A DNA stretch of 64,000 nt from NCBI RefSeq assembly GCF_003031265.1, contig NZ_CP019966.1, positions 2,480,001 through 2,544,000 of the forward strand, written 5' to 3'. The stretch is from Rhodopseudomonas palustris (GTDB lineage: Bacteria; Pseudomonadota; Alphaproteobacteria; Rhizobiales; Xanthobacteraceae). Below the pieces are notes generated by a model. The model worked only from the letters and a program-made list of their open reading frames with translations. It did no database searches and was not told where the DNA came from. The position numbers were made by a program, and so were the translations under genes. Below, piece by piece: positions 16,855-25,700 of this stretch (position 1 is the stretch's first letter; the number at the start of each line of letters is the position of its first letter).

Positions 16855-18573
16855 ATGCGTCTGTCAGGATGGATGATCGGAGCTGCCGCACTGCTCGCGG
16901 CCGGGAGCGGCGCAACTCTCGCGGTGGCGCAGGAGGTCGGCAAGGCGTCGGCGGTGAACCCCGCCGCGACAGCAAACTTGCGGACGATTTCGATCGGCGA
17001 GTCGATCGCCCACAAGGAGCGGATCAAGACCACCGACAAGGGCTCGGTGCAGATCCTGTTCATCGACAAGACCTCGATGACGGTCGGGCCGAACAGCGAT
17101 CTGACGATCGACGAATACGTCTATGATCCGAATTCCGGCACCGGCAAGCTGGCGGCCCGGCTCGGCAAGGGCGCGCTGCGGTTCGTCGGCGGCCAGATCA
17201 GCCACACCGGCGATGCCGAAATCAAAACCGCGGCCGCCACCGTCGGCATCCGCGGCGGCGTCGCGATGATCGGAACCGGCTTCGTGTTCGCGGGCTACGG
17301 CTCTTCGACGGTGACGACGCCCGGCGGCACGGTGACGCTCGGCGCCGGTGAATTCACCCAGACCCCCGGTGCCGGCCAGCCGCCGTCACCTCCGGGACCG
17401 CCGCCGCCGAACTTCGTGCAGAATCTAATTCAGTCGTTCCAGAGCGCTCCCGGTCAGAGCGGCGGCGCCGGGCAGGGTACCGCTTCGCGCGGCAACGTGC
17501 AGCGCGCCGAGGCCCGCGCGACCGGCACGCCCAACGGCTCGGTCGCCGGCTCGCTGACGCCCCAGGTGCCGACGCCGCTGCCGCCGATCAATCAGGCCGC
17601 CTCGACCCTGAACCAGACGATCCAAACCTCGACCCAGCAGACCGCGGTGGAAAAAACCGCCACGCAGCAGGCTTCAGGCACGCTGTTCGGCTTCATCGGC
17701 GGCTTGATGACGACGTGGCTCACCGCCTCGAGCCCGACCTCCGGCAATTATGGCTATGGGACGGTCGGCCCATTCACCGGCACCGCGGTGGTCGGTGTCG
17801 ATGCAGTGCGTCGTCGTGTCCAGGCCAATTTCGACGGCACCGTCGCGCACGATGCGAACGGCAATTATCTGCCGGGATCGTTCAGCTATCAGTTCGGCTT
17901 CCTCGACCCGAGTGAAGACCCGCAAAGTGGCTTCTACGACCAGTCGAATTTTGCCGCCGGGCCGGCGATCCGCAGGAATGGCGCGATCGTCTCGACTATC
18001 GACGACGCGCCGATCACCAACCAGACCGGCGCGATGGTGACGATCTCCCGCGAGATGGCACAGCAATACGGCTCGGCCTTGGGCTTCGGCAACATCCAGC
18101 CGTGCGATTGCGACTACACCAAGTGGGGATTCTGGAGCAGCGGCAGCAACCAGGGGCCTTATTACGATTGGGCTCATGGCTTCTGGGTCGCCGGCCGGCC
18201 GCCCACCGCCGGCGAGGTGCCGCTCAGCGGGCAGGCGAGCTATGTCGGCCATGCTGTCGCAGCGATTCAGAACGACGGCAGCACGTATTACGCGGCCGGC
18301 GTCTTCAACAACACGGTCAATTTCGGTGCGCGGACCGGGCAGGTGAGCGTCACCGGCCTCGACGGCACCAACTACGCTGGCCAGGTTTCGTTGCTCTCGG
18401 GAACGACAGGCTTCGCCGGATCGCTCGCCGGCGACGTCGGCTCGCGCAATATGGCGCTGGTGGGATCGTTCTTCCGCGGCGTGTCGAGCCCGGTCGGCGA
18501 GATGGGCGGCAGCCTCGCGGTCAGCGGCCCGGGCTATCTCGGCGCCGGCATCTTCGCGGCGAAGATGAAGTAA
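16855..18573 (+). CDS. FecR-domain exported protein
   Basis: This 572-aa protein has an N-terminal signal peptide (about 1-25). A FecR domain covers about 38-145 (SIAHKERIKTTDKGSVQILF, then FIDKTSMTVGPNSDLTIDEY and AAATVGIRGG). After a Pro/Gly-rich linker (about 175-250) the C-terminal part is Gly/Ser/Thr-rich and resembles a beta-structured extracellular domain. It has no N-terminal cytoplasmic anti-sigma segment, so it is not a classical iron-citrate FecR. GAGGAGGCTCGCG precedes the ATG. With the upstream barrel and the downstream CHASE2 cyclase it forms an association recurrent in proteobacteria. Confidence 0.82.
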   Translation: MRLSGWMIGAAALLAAGSGATLAVAQEVGKASAVNPAATANLRTISIGESIAHKERIKTTDKGSVQILFIDKTSMTVGPNSDLTIDEYVYDPNSGTGKLAARLGKGALRFVGGQISHTGDAEIKTAAATVGIRGGVAMIGTGFVFAGYGSSTVTTPGGTVTLGAGEFTQTPGAGQPPSPPGPPPPNFVQNLIQSFQSAPGQSGGAGQGTASRGNVQRAEARATGTPNGSVAGSLTPQVPTPLPPINQAASTLNQTIQTSTQQTAVEKTATQQASGTLFGFIGGLMTTWLTASSPTSGNYGYGTVGPFTGTAVVGVDAVRRRVQANFDGTVAHDANGNYLPGSFSYQFGFLDPSEDPQSGFYDQSNFAAGPAIRRNGAIVSTIDDAPITNQTGAMVTISREMAQQYGSALGFGNIQPCDCDYTKWGFWSSGSNQGPYYDWAHGFWVAGRPPTAGEVPLSGQASYVGHAVAAIQNDGSTYYAAGVFNNTVNFGARTGQVSVTGLDGTNYAGQVSLLSGTTGFAGSLAGDVGSRNMALVGSFFRGVSSPVGEMGGSLAVSGPGYLGAGIFAAKMK

Positions 18574-18587
18574 CGGCCGATGATCGC

Positions 18588-19013
18588 CTACATATGGCCA
18601 GGCGGGCCGGCGCGGCGGCCGATCGCTGCCGACTGTTGATCGATACGGCCCGAGCTCGGCGGCACGTAGCGCGCGCTCGATCGCACCCGCTGCTGGGTTG
18701 AGGGATCGACGACCTCGACCGAGACTTCGAGTTCGTCCGCGGACAGTCTGCTGGCCTGCACCGTCGCTTCGCGGTCACCGAGAAAGCGGCGGACGGCCGC
18801 GGTCGAGACGGCAGTGCTGCGCTCCTGAGAAATGGCCGCGCTGGCCGCCAGCGCGGTGACGCCCTGCAGGGCGGCCTGGTCGGCCAGCCGCTGCAGCGGC
18901 GGATCGGCGGGGTGGATCAGCGGGACGGCATAGACGGCGCCAAGCCCGACCGGAATGGCGAGCAAGACTGCCAGCGGGGTGGCGATGCGCATGCGAGAGC
19001 TGTGCGGTCCCAT
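18588..19013 (-). CDS. Small exported/anchored hypothetical protein
   Basis: This protein has 141 aa if started at ATG 19011-19013, which follows AGGAGG at good spacing. One hydrophobic segment near residues 10-28 (PLAVLLAIPVGLGAVYAVPL) is followed by an Ala-rich region and a beta-rich part, VQASRLSADELEVSVEVVDP. The layout recalls TadE/TadG-like or other small pilus-associated proteins, but no family can be named. It is convergent with the FecR gene and divergent from the cyclase gene. Confidence 0.6.
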   Translation of the reverse strand: MGPHSSRMRIATPLAVLLAIPVGLGAVYAVPLIHPADPPLQRLADQAALQGVTALAASAAISQERSTAVSTAAVRRFLGDREATVQASRLSADELEVSVEVVDPSTQQRVRSSARYVPPSSGRIDQQSAAIGRRAGPPGHM

Positions 19014-19163
19014 CGGGGCGCTCCTCCTGGCCGGACGGGCGTGCTCCCGAACCGGCCTGCGATCTGCTAACGTCGGCGTGATGCGCCAGTTCCCCGTTCC
19101 ACCGGCCGTGCTGTGGCCGCCGTCCCGTTCGAGCCGCTCGTTTGCCGAGCGGGAGGCCATGCC

Positions 19164-21458
19164 GTGCGGCTGCTGAGCCGGGGGACGCATCCGCTGTTCG
19201 GCCGCGCCGTCCGCGGCTGGGTTCGGCTGCGGCGGCTGTTTCGCGGCAAGTACATGCGCGCGGTGCTCGCCGCGCTGGCGACACTGATCGCGCTCACGGC
19301 GCTGCGGACCTACGAGCCGCGCATCGTCACCGAAACCAAGGAGCGGGCCTTCGACGCGTATCAGCGGCTGGCGCCGCGGCCGCCGGGCAACGACCTGCCG
19401 GTGCGGATCGTCGATATCGACGACGCGTCACTCGCCGCGTTCGGCCAGTGGCCATGGCCGCGCACGCGGCTGGCGGCGCTGACCAAGCGGCTCGGCGAAC
19501 TCGGCGCCGGCGTGATCGCCTACGACATCATCTTCTCCGAACCGGACCGCACCACGCCTGAGCGGCTGATCGCCGATCTGAATGCCTCCGATCTGCCGGA
19601 TCGCGATCGCGCCGTGGCGCTGCTGAAGAGCCTGCCCGATCACGACACCAGCTTCGCCGAAGCGATGCAGCAGACGCCGACCGTGCTCGGCTTTGCCGCC
19701 AGCCAGCGCCCGAACGACACGCGGCCCTCGGTGAAGACCGGCCTGGCATTTGTCGGCGTGGCGCCGGCCAACGTGCTGCCGCCGTTCCGCGGCGCTGTCT
19801 CCAATCTGCCGCAGCTCGACGCCGTCGCGGCCGGGATCGGCGCGATCAATCTGTCGGCAAGCGATCGCGGCGGCGTGGTGCGGCGGCTGCCGATGCTGAT
19901 GTCCGACGGCGCGCGGGTGTATCCGAGCCTCGCGGTCGAGGCGCTGCGGGTGGCACAGGGCCAGAAGGGCGTCATCATCCGCGGTACTGGCGCGTCCGGC
20001 GACGACGATGTCGGCGATGCCGCACTGGTGGATATGCGGATCGGCCAGTTCAAGCTGCCGCTGACCCACGACGGCGAAGCCTGGCTGTATTTCAATCGCG
20101 ACCGCGCGGACCGCTACGTGTCGGCCAAGGACGTGCTCGATCCGGCCCAAACCGAGCAGATGCGCGACCGGCTCGAAGGCACCATCGTGCTGATCGGCAC
20201 CTCCGCATCCGGTCTCGGCGACGTCCGCGCCACGCCGATCGGGCAGGTGATGCCGGGCGTCGCGATCCAGGCGCAGATGATCGAGCAGATCGTGTCGCAG
20301 GAGTTTCTCGAGCGGCCGGACTGGGCGAACGGCTTCGAGATCGTGATGACGCTGCTGCTCGGCTCGCTGGTCGCAGCGTTGGTGCTGATCGCCGGCGCGC
20401 GGTTCTCGCTGGTCGCCTGCGCCCTGGTGTTCGTCGGCGCGATCGGGGGCTCGTGGATTGCGTTCTCGCACTTCCGGCTGCTGATCGATCCGGTGTATCC
20501 GTCGCTGGCGACGCTATTGACCTACATCGCGGTCGAGCGGGTGCTGCACACTGCATCGGACCGCGAGAAGAAGTTCGTGCGCCAGGCGTTCGGCCAGTAT
20601 CTGGCGCCGGATCTGCTGGCCCAGCTCGAACGCACGCCGGACGGCCTGCGGCTCGGCGGCGAGCAGCGCGAGCTGAGCGTGATGTTCATGGACGTGCGCG
20701 GCTTCACCCCGATTTCCGAGGCGCTGAGCGCGACCGAGCTGGTGGATTTCATCAACACGCTGCTGTCGCCGCTGTCGGACGCGATCCAGGACGAGCTCGG
20801 CACCATCGACAAGTATATCGGCGACTCGATCATGGCGTTCTGGAACGCGCCCGTCGATGTGCCGGATCACGCGCTACGCGCCTGCCACGCCGCGTTGAAG
20901 ATGCGCAGCATCGTCGAACAGCTCAACGACAGCGATGCGTTCGGGTTTGCCGCCCGCGGCTTCGCCGACCCGGTGGTGCGGATCGGCATCGGCCTCAACA
21001 CCGGCGCGGCCTGCGTCGGCAACATGGGCTCGTCGCGGCGTTTCAACTACTCGGCGATGGGCGATGTGGTGAACGTCGCGGCGCGGATCGAGAGCGCCTC
21101 GAAGGAATTCGGCACCGATCTGTTGGTGTCCGAAGAGGTGGCGCGCGCCGCGCCGAAGCTGGCGCTGCTCGAAGCCGGCGAGATCAGGTTGAAAGGCAAG
21201 TCGCACCCGGCGCGGCTGTTTGCGCTTGCCGGCGACGAGGCGTTCGCCGCATCGGACGCCTTCACCGAACTGCAGCGGCTGCATCTCGATCTGCTCGATG
21301 CACTCGCCGCTGGTGACGGAGCGCGTGCGCAGACGACGGTGGCCGCGTGCCGCGCCCTAGCGCCTCCGGCGGTGACCGGTTTATACGATCACTTCGTCCG
21401 GCGCGCTGCGGCGTTGGCCGACGTGGCTCGGCCGGTGCTGGACCGCGCCGGCGGTTAG
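19164..21458 (+). CDS. CHASE2-domain class III adenylate cyclase
   Basis: Initiation at GTG 19164, 10 nt after GGGAGG, gives 764 aa; a GTG at 19113 lacks an SD. A first membrane helix (about 30-50) is followed by a periplasmic CHASE2 sensor (roughly 60-390), with FDAYQRLAPRPPGNDLPVRI and GAGVIAYDIIFSEPDR, then three membrane helices (about 395-465). A cytoplasmic cyclase domain (about 500-680) follows. Metal-binding Asp residues are in FMDVRGF (about 506-512) and GDSIMAFW (about 552-559). The Lys of TIDKYIGDSI predicts ATP rather than GTP as substrate. It likely senses an envelope signal and makes cAMP. Confidence 0.9.
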   Translation: MRLLSRGTHPLFGRAVRGWVRLRRLFRGKYMRAVLAALATLIALTALRTYEPRIVTETKERAFDAYQRLAPRPPGNDLPVRIVDIDDASLAAFGQWPWPRTRLAALTKRLGELGAGVIAYDIIFSEPDRTTPERLIADLNASDLPDRDRAVALLKSLPDHDTSFAEAMQQTPTVLGFAASQRPNDTRPSVKTGLAFVGVAPANVLPPFRGAVSNLPQLDAVAAGIGAINLSASDRGGVVRRLPMLMSDGARVYPSLAVEALRVAQGQKGVIIRGTGASGDDDVGDAALVDMRIGQFKLPLTHDGEAWLYFNRDRADRYVSAKDVLDPAQTEQMRDRLEGTIVLIGTSASGLGDVRATPIGQVMPGVAIQAQMIEQIVSQEFLERPDWANGFEIVMTLLLGSLVAALVLIAGARFSLVACALVFVGAIGGSWIAFSHFRLLIDPVYPSLATLLTYIAVERVLHTASDREKKFVRQAFGQYLAPDLLAQLERTPDGLRLGGEQRELSVMFMDVRGFTPISEALSATELVDFINTLLSPLSDAIQDELGTIDKYIGDSIMAFWNAPVDVPDHALRACHAALKMRSIVEQLNDSDAFGFAARGFADPVVRIGIGLNTGAACVGNMGSSRRFNYSAMGDVVNVAARIESASKEFGTDLLVSEEVARAAPKLALLEAGEIRLKGKSHPARLFALAGDEAFAASDAFTELQRLHLDLLDALAAGDGARAQTTVAACRALAPPAVTGLYDHFVRRAAALADVARPVLDRAGG

Positions 21459-21472
21459 CAACGAAACGGCGA

Positions 21473-22897
21473 TTACTCCGCCGCCGGGCTGAACGAGATC
21501 TGCTGGCGGATCGGGTCGGCGCAGGGCAGGGTGAAGCGGAACAGCGTGCCGCCGCCGGGCGCCGGCTCGGCCTTGATCGAGCCGCCATGCGCCTGGATGA
21601 TGGTCTGCGAGATCGACAGGCCGACGCCCATGCCGTCCGGCTTGGTGGTGGCGAACGGCTGGAAGATCCGCTCGGCAATCAGGGAGTCGAGGCCCGGGCC
21701 GCTGTCGGCGACCACGACTTCGACCATGTCGTCTTCGACCAGGCGGCTGCCGATCGTCAGCTTGCGCTCACGCTGTTCGCGCATCGCTTCGAATGCGTTG
21801 CGGATCAGGTTGAGAAACACCTGCTGCACCTGGACCTTGTCGACCAGCACGCGGTCGAACGCAGGATCGAGCGACAGCGCGACATCGACCGGCCGGTCTC
21901 TGGTCAGCACCGAGGCCAGCGCAAGGGCGTCCTCGGCGATCGCGCGCAGGCTTTCGATGGTCTTGTCGGTCTCGCCGCGGCCGACGAATTCGCGCAGCCG
22001 CTGGATCACCGCCCCGGCGCGCAGCGTCTGCTGCGCGGCCTTGTCGAGCGCGGTGCTGATCTTGCTCTTGTCGGGATGGCTGCTGGCTTCGATCAGTCGC
22101 CGCGAGCCCTGCACGTAGTTGGTGACGGCGGCGAGCGGCTGATTGAGTTCGTGCGCCAGAGCGCTCGACATTTCGCCCATGGTGCTGAGCCGCGCGACCC
22201 GCAGCAGCTCGGCCTGCAGCGCCTGCAGCCGCTGGTCGGCCTCTTGCTGCCGCGTCACCGCGCGCTGATGTTCGAGCAGGAAGGCGGCGATCGCCGCGCT
22301 CCCGACCGCGAGGATCAGCAGACAGGCGGTGATCAGCGCCGCGGCGAGGCTTTCGCGGTCGTGCTTCGAGAGGCGCTGGATCAGCAGCAGCTGCTCGGCG
22401 CGCGTCAGGACCGACAGGCTGGTCTCGATCCGCTCGGTCAGCCGGTCGACCCGCGCTTGTTCCAGAATGTCCAGCGCCTCCCGCATTCGGTCGGGGCCGA
22501 GTTCGACCACGCGGCCGAGCTGGGCCATGCGCATATCGGTCAGCAGCCTGAGTTCGTCGATATGGGCGATCTGCTCGGGATTATCAGCGAGCACCGCGCG
22601 CAACCCATCGAGCCGGGTGGCGAGGGCGTCGCGGGCGCGGATGTAACTGTCGCGATAGGTCTCGATGCCGGTGAGCAGGAAGCCGCGCTCGCTGGTCTCA
22701 GCTTCGAGCACGGCCTGCTGGATGGCGGAGATCGCCAGCAGAGCTTTGTTGGTTTGTTGCACCCAAGCGAAGCTGTCCCGGAGCCGCACCAGGTTGAGCA
22801 CCAGCGCGCCGGCGATGACGATGAACAACAGCAAGGTCGCGCCGAGCAGCCACGGCGCGAGAAATGTTCTTGATAACGAGTTTCGAGTCATCGGCAC
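21473..22897 (-). CDS. CHASE3 sensor histidine kinase
   Basis: This membrane kinase has 474 aa. It has membrane helices near 16-38 and 190-210 with a CHASE3-like extracellular helical domain between (QQTNKALLAISAIQQAVLEA and the E-T-S-E-R-G-F-L-L motif near 67-76). The dimerisation/phosphoacceptor box is GEMSSALAHELNQPLAAVTN (about 251-270), with the phospho-His at about 259. ATPase motifs are NLIRNAFEAM, DSGPGLD and GMGVGLSISQ. The H-box type resembles DctB/FixL-like kinases. No receiver or regulator gene is adjacent, so it is an orphan. It ends 15 nt from the convergent cyclase. Confidence 0.92.
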   Translation of the reverse strand: MPMTRNSLSRTFLAPWLLGATLLLFIVIAGALVLNLVRLRDSFAWVQQTNKALLAISAIQQAVLEAETSERGFLLTGIETYRDSYIRARDALATRLDGLRAVLADNPEQIAHIDELRLLTDMRMAQLGRVVELGPDRMREALDILEQARVDRLTERIETSLSVLTRAEQLLLIQRLSKHDRESLAAALITACLLILAVGSAAIAAFLLEHQRAVTRQQEADQRLQALQAELLRVARLSTMGEMSSALAHELNQPLAAVTNYVQGSRRLIEASSHPDKSKISTALDKAAQQTLRAGAVIQRLREFVGRGETDKTIESLRAIAEDALALASVLTRDRPVDVALSLDPAFDRVLVDKVQVQQVFLNLIRNAFEAMREQRERKLTIGSRLVEDDMVEVVVADSGPGLDSLIAERIFQPFATTKPDGMGVGLSISQTIIQAHGGSIKAEPAPGGGTLFRFTLPCADPIRQQISFSPAAE

Positions 22898-23076
22898 TCA
22901 CGCAATCACGACCGGGATACCCTAAAGCAAATCCGGCACGGATTGAATCGCATCAGACTTGTAGATTTGGTCTAGGGACGCAGTTCTGGTGTGCGATTTC
23001 GTCGCTGATAACCCTGAATTAGACGAAAGACGAAAGTATTTTGCCGGTGGTGGTGCTGATCAGGAGGGGATCGGGC
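22898..23076. other. Spacer and promoter region of the histidine kinase
   Basis: This 179-nt stretch is less GC-rich than average. No regulatory motif could be assigned; the sequence GAATCGCATCAGACTTG near 22945 is partly shared with the region upstream of the second LuxR gene (near 30890), which could be chance. Confidence 0.4.
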
Positions 23077-23667
23077 TCATAGCTCGCTGAGCAGTTCTGC
23101 GACCCGTTCCCAAGTTTGGTCGTGCAGCGTCCGGGTCCGCTCGAAGCTCGCCTTGATGGTTTTCAGCGCCTTGTCACTCGTGGTCGAGAAGGTGCCGAGC
23201 CGGACCTGCTCCGAGGCGATCCGGCTGACGGTGATGTCGAGGTCACGCTTGGCTTGATCAATCGCAGCGCGCGATTCCTGACGCAGCCGTTCCAGCGATG
23301 CCTGGATGGCATCGCGCTGCTGAGCCCGGTCGTCGTCACGCTCGGCCGAGCCGGGGCAGGTGCCGCAGCGGGCGAACAGGAACGAGCGGATCTCGTCGTC
23401 GGCCTTGGCCCATTCGTCGGACAGACGCGCGAGGGTGATTTCGGCGATCTGCGGCGGGATCGTCGGATGGGTCGAGAGCGCGTCCAAACGTTCGGCGAAC
23501 ACGGTGCGGATCGACAGCAGCTCGGCGACCGCCCGATGCGCATCGGTGCGGCCGTCACGGTCGAGGTGGGCGGCCCAGCGCCCGAGCGAGGAGGCGAGCA
23601 GATCGATCTCGTCGCGCTTTTGCCGGATCCAAACGACCTCGTCGCTTTCGCTCGCGCTCATAGACAT
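23077..23667 (-). CDS. Hypothetical helical protein
   Basis: This 196-aa soluble protein has no signal peptide and a high predicted helix content. The region from about 120 to 165 (DAIQASLERLRQESRAAIDQ, continuing as a charged heptad pattern) looks like a coiled coil. One C-x-x-C pair (CGTCPG, about 100-105) stands in the middle, which could bind a metal or form a disulphide. The start ATG 23665-23667 has GAAGG upstream. It is divergent from the TetR gene, with 215 nt between them. I do not recognise the family. Confidence 0.7.
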   Translation of the reverse strand: MSMSASESDEVVWIRQKRDEIDLLASSLGRWAAHLDRDGRTDAHRAVAELLSIRTVFAERLDALSTHPTIPPQIAEITLARLSDEWAKADDEIRSFLFARCGTCPGSAERDDDRAQQRDAIQASLERLRQESRAAIDQAKRDLDITVSRIASEQVRLGTFSTTSDKALKTIKASFERTRTLHDQTWERVAELLSEL

Positions 23668-23760
23668 GCTGCAGACCTTCGACCTTCACGAAGACGTCCA
23701 ACCGCGGGCGGGCAAGCCGCGACCGCGCCGGAACTCCCTCAAACCGCCTAATAGAACGAT

Positions 23761-23775
23761 AACGTTTTGTTTTGT
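23761..23775 (-). promoter_or_regulatory. Candidate TetR-site (ACAAAACAAAACGTT)
   Basis: On the minus strand this reads ACAAAACAAAACGTT. It matches 12 of 13 bases of ACAAAACGAAACG at 24856-24868. Its place between the divergent hypothetical gene (minus) and tetR (plus) would allow control of both. No biochemical support exists in the sequence beyond this match. Confidence 0.4.
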
Positions 23776-23882
23776 GGAAGTCGATAGGGTGTTTCCTGAC
23801 AAAGCGGCGATGGTCGTGTAGATATAGGGCAGGAGCAGGTTATAGTGTTCCCAATTCAAGGCCACCGGAGGCACCGCAAGCA

Positions 23883-24575
23883 ATGTTGAAGTCCGCAGCG
23901 AACAACACCGCTGCAAAGGAACGCACCACCAAATCCCGCGGAGGGCGCCCGACGCGCACCGCCGCTCTCCAACGCGACCTCAGGCTGCTCGATGTGGCCA
24001 CCCGCTTGTTCATGGAACGCGGGTTCGATGCCACCACGATCGATGCCGTCGCTGAGGAAGCGCGGGTCTCCAAGCTCACCGTCTATTCGCGCTACACCGA
24101 CAAGCGTGGCCTGTTCGAAGCGGCGCTGCGGCGGGAGATCGAGCGCTGGATGGCGCCGCTGTCGCATGGTGTCGAAGAGCGTCGCAACAATCCGTCGAAT
24201 GGATCGCTGGAGAACTGGTTCCTCAACATCGGACGCCAGGTACAGGAGATCGGCATCAGGCCGGAAGTTATCGCGATCATGCGCACGCTGTCGTTCCAGG
24301 CGGCGAATTTCCCTGATTTGGCGCGGCTTGCGCATGAGGAAGGGTGGGGGCGGGCGGTCGCGACTCTGGCGCGCCTGTTCGACCACCTGATCGAACAGGG
24401 CCTCGTTCGCGTCCCCGACAGCATGGTGGCGGCCGAGACGTTCCTCAACATCGTGGTGGGTCCGCTGACGCGGCTGACGATGTTCGGCATCCCGATCGAC
24501 GAGAAGTACCGCGAGCGTCAGCTCCGTCTCGCGGTCAAACTGTTCGTCAACGGCATCAAGCCGGTCGATCCGTAA
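23883..24575 (+). CDS. TetR/AcrR-family transcriptional regulator
   Basis: This 230-aa protein begins at ATG 23883, preceded by GGAGG. After a basic tail (KERTTKSRGGRPTRTAAL) the TetR HTH covers about 38-85: ATRLFMERGFDATTIDAVAE, then EARVSKLTVYSRYTDKRGLF. The C-terminal half (about 100-230) is helical and ligand-binding, of the AefR/TetR_C-type (GIRPEVIAIMRTLSFQAANF). A candidate operator is shared between its own upstream region (23761-23775) and the promoter at 24853. The ligand is unknown. Confidence 0.9.
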   Translation: MLKSAANNTAAKERTTKSRGGRPTRTAALQRDLRLLDVATRLFMERGFDATTIDAVAEEARVSKLTVYSRYTDKRGLFEAALRREIERWMAPLSHGVEERRNNPSNGSLENWFLNIGRQVQEIGIRPEVIAIMRTLSFQAANFPDLARLAHEEGWGRAVATLARLFDHLIEQGLVRVPDSMVAAETFLNIVVGPLTRLTMFGIPIDEKYRERQLRLAVKLFVNGIKPVDP

Positions 24576-24852
24576 GGCTGCGAAGTTCACGACGTCCTTC
24601 AAGAGCGGTGATGCAGCGCTCTCGCGAACTATACTGAATTACCATCGAGGGAAGCTCCTGCTGCCGCGCTCGCCGTTGTGCGACGGTGATCACGCGGACG
24701 TGTGAGCGCGGTCGATGATCGGCCGGCGCCGTCTCTGCAAACTACCTAATCGCTTGAGATCGCCTGCCGAATCTCCGCCGATCTTGGCGATCGCGCCGGT
24801 CTCACAAACGCTGATCTTGTGAGTTGATCCACATCGTTCCTCGGTTCGGCGT
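24576..24852. other. Spacer after the TetR gene, no gene seen
   Basis: This 277-nt stretch has several short open frames, none with an SD. It may hold the 3' end of the tetR transcript. A new promoter begins at 24853. Confidence 0.5.
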
Positions 24853-24882
24853 TTGACAAAACGAAACGAACTGGTACCGTAT
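24853..24882 (+). promoter_or_regulatory. Sigma70-like promoter with overlapping palindrome
   Basis: TTGACA (24853-24858) is a perfect -35 box. A weak -10 (TACCGT, 24875-24880) follows at a 16-nt spacing. Between them lies the putative TetR box ACAAAACGAAACG. A dyad with arms AACGA and TCGTT around a GGTACC centre covers 24865-24886 and overlaps the -10. The position implies repression or activation at this promoter. Confidence 0.5.
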
Positions 24883-24889
24883 CGTTGTG

Positions 24890-24997
24890 GCGCCCCAGCG
24901 CCTCGTGGCTTGCAAGATGGCCGTACTCCCGCCGCCGTCGAGCGGCCGCGCGCGACCGATCACCTGCCGCCCCATGTGATCGGTCGCGTTTTTCTTT
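24890..24997 (+). ncRNA. Candidate small RNA or attenuated leader
   Basis: A transcript starting near 24890 from the promoter at 24853 would run to the strong intrinsic terminator at 24951-24997, giving about 108 nt. It can encode a 20-codon leader peptide (ATG 24917 to TGA 24977-24979) whose last third lies inside the terminator stem, as in attenuation systems. The following gene starts at 25050, so either a free sRNA or a leader controlling the PepSY-like gene is possible. Boundaries are inferred, not measured. Confidence 0.45.
24951..24997 (+). terminator. Strong Rho-independent terminator
   Basis: CGCGACCGATCAC (24951-24963) pairs perfectly over 13 bp with GTGATCGGTCGCG (24976-24988). 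The loop is 12 nt and the T-rich tail is TTTTTCTTT. There is no gene directly upstream whose end it would serve (tetR ends at 24575), so it most likely ends the short transcript predicted from 24890. Confidence 0.9.
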
Positions 24998-25049
24998 CGT
25001 CCCGGCGGGCGTCATTCCCTGTACGGCCTGAGGGCCGGAGCCGAACTCC

Positions 25050-25700
25050 ATGCGTCCCGCGTTGATCTCCGCGTTTGGTCTCATCCTGTGCTTGGCACAG
25101 CCGCCGGCGGCCGGTTGGGCCGCAGCGTCCAGCGCACCGACGGCCGGTCCTGCAGCCGGCGAGGCAACCTCCGAGGAGGTGCAGGACGGGCATAAGCTCG
25201 ATCTGGTGCGCGCCGCGCCGGTGACGCTGCGACAGGCGCTCGGCATTGCGGAGCAGCGCCATCCTGGCACCAAGAGCCTGCGGATCGAGACCGACCTCGC
25301 GGCCGAAGGGCTGATCTATCGGGTTCGCGCCGCGCGCGATGGCCAAGTGTGGGAGAGCGTGGTCTCCGCCGATTCCGGCATGATCGTCAGCGACCATCCG
25401 TCGCCGCCGCGGAAGGACGCCGATGGAGATGAGCGGGCCGAGATGGCGACGCTGGACGCGGTCGGACCTGGAATGTCCGAGGCGGTTGCGGTCGCCGAGC
25501 GTTCGGCGCGCGGCCGGGCCGTGCTCGGCGAGCTGCAGATCGAGCGGGGTCGGCTCAAATTCGTCATCGTGGTGCTAGCCGGGGACGACTTCAAAGAAGT
25601 GGTGCTCGAACCGCCCGGAGCGCGGTTGCGCCGGCCGGCGCCGCTCCGCCCGGGCAGCTCTGATCAACCGCACGCGTCGGGAGCCAAGCAGCCGTCATGA
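25050..25700 (+). CDS. PepSY-like exported protein
   Basis: This 216-aa protein has a signal peptide (about 1-25). Two PepSY-like repeats follow. The first is at about 55-115 (VTLRQALGIAEQRHPGTKSL, then EGLIYRVRAARDGQVWESVV and VSADSGMIV). The second is at about 143-190 (GMSEAVAVAERSARGRAVLG, then RLKFVIVVLAGDDFKEVVLE). PepSY modules are usually periplasmic and modulate proteases or bind membranes. The gene starts 53 nt after a strong terminator, implying attenuation or a separate promoter. It overlaps the next gene by 4 nt (ATGA). Confidence 0.75.
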   Translation: MRPALISAFGLILCLAQPPAAGWAAASSAPTAGPAAGEATSEEVQDGHKLDLVRAAPVTLRQALGIAEQRHPGTKSLRIETDLAAEGLIYRVRAARDGQVWESVVSADSGMIVSDHPSPPRKDADGDERAEMATLDAVGPGMSEAVAVAERSARGRAVLGELQIERGRLKFVIVVLAGDDFKEVVLEPPGARLRRPAPLRPGSSDQPHASGAKQPS

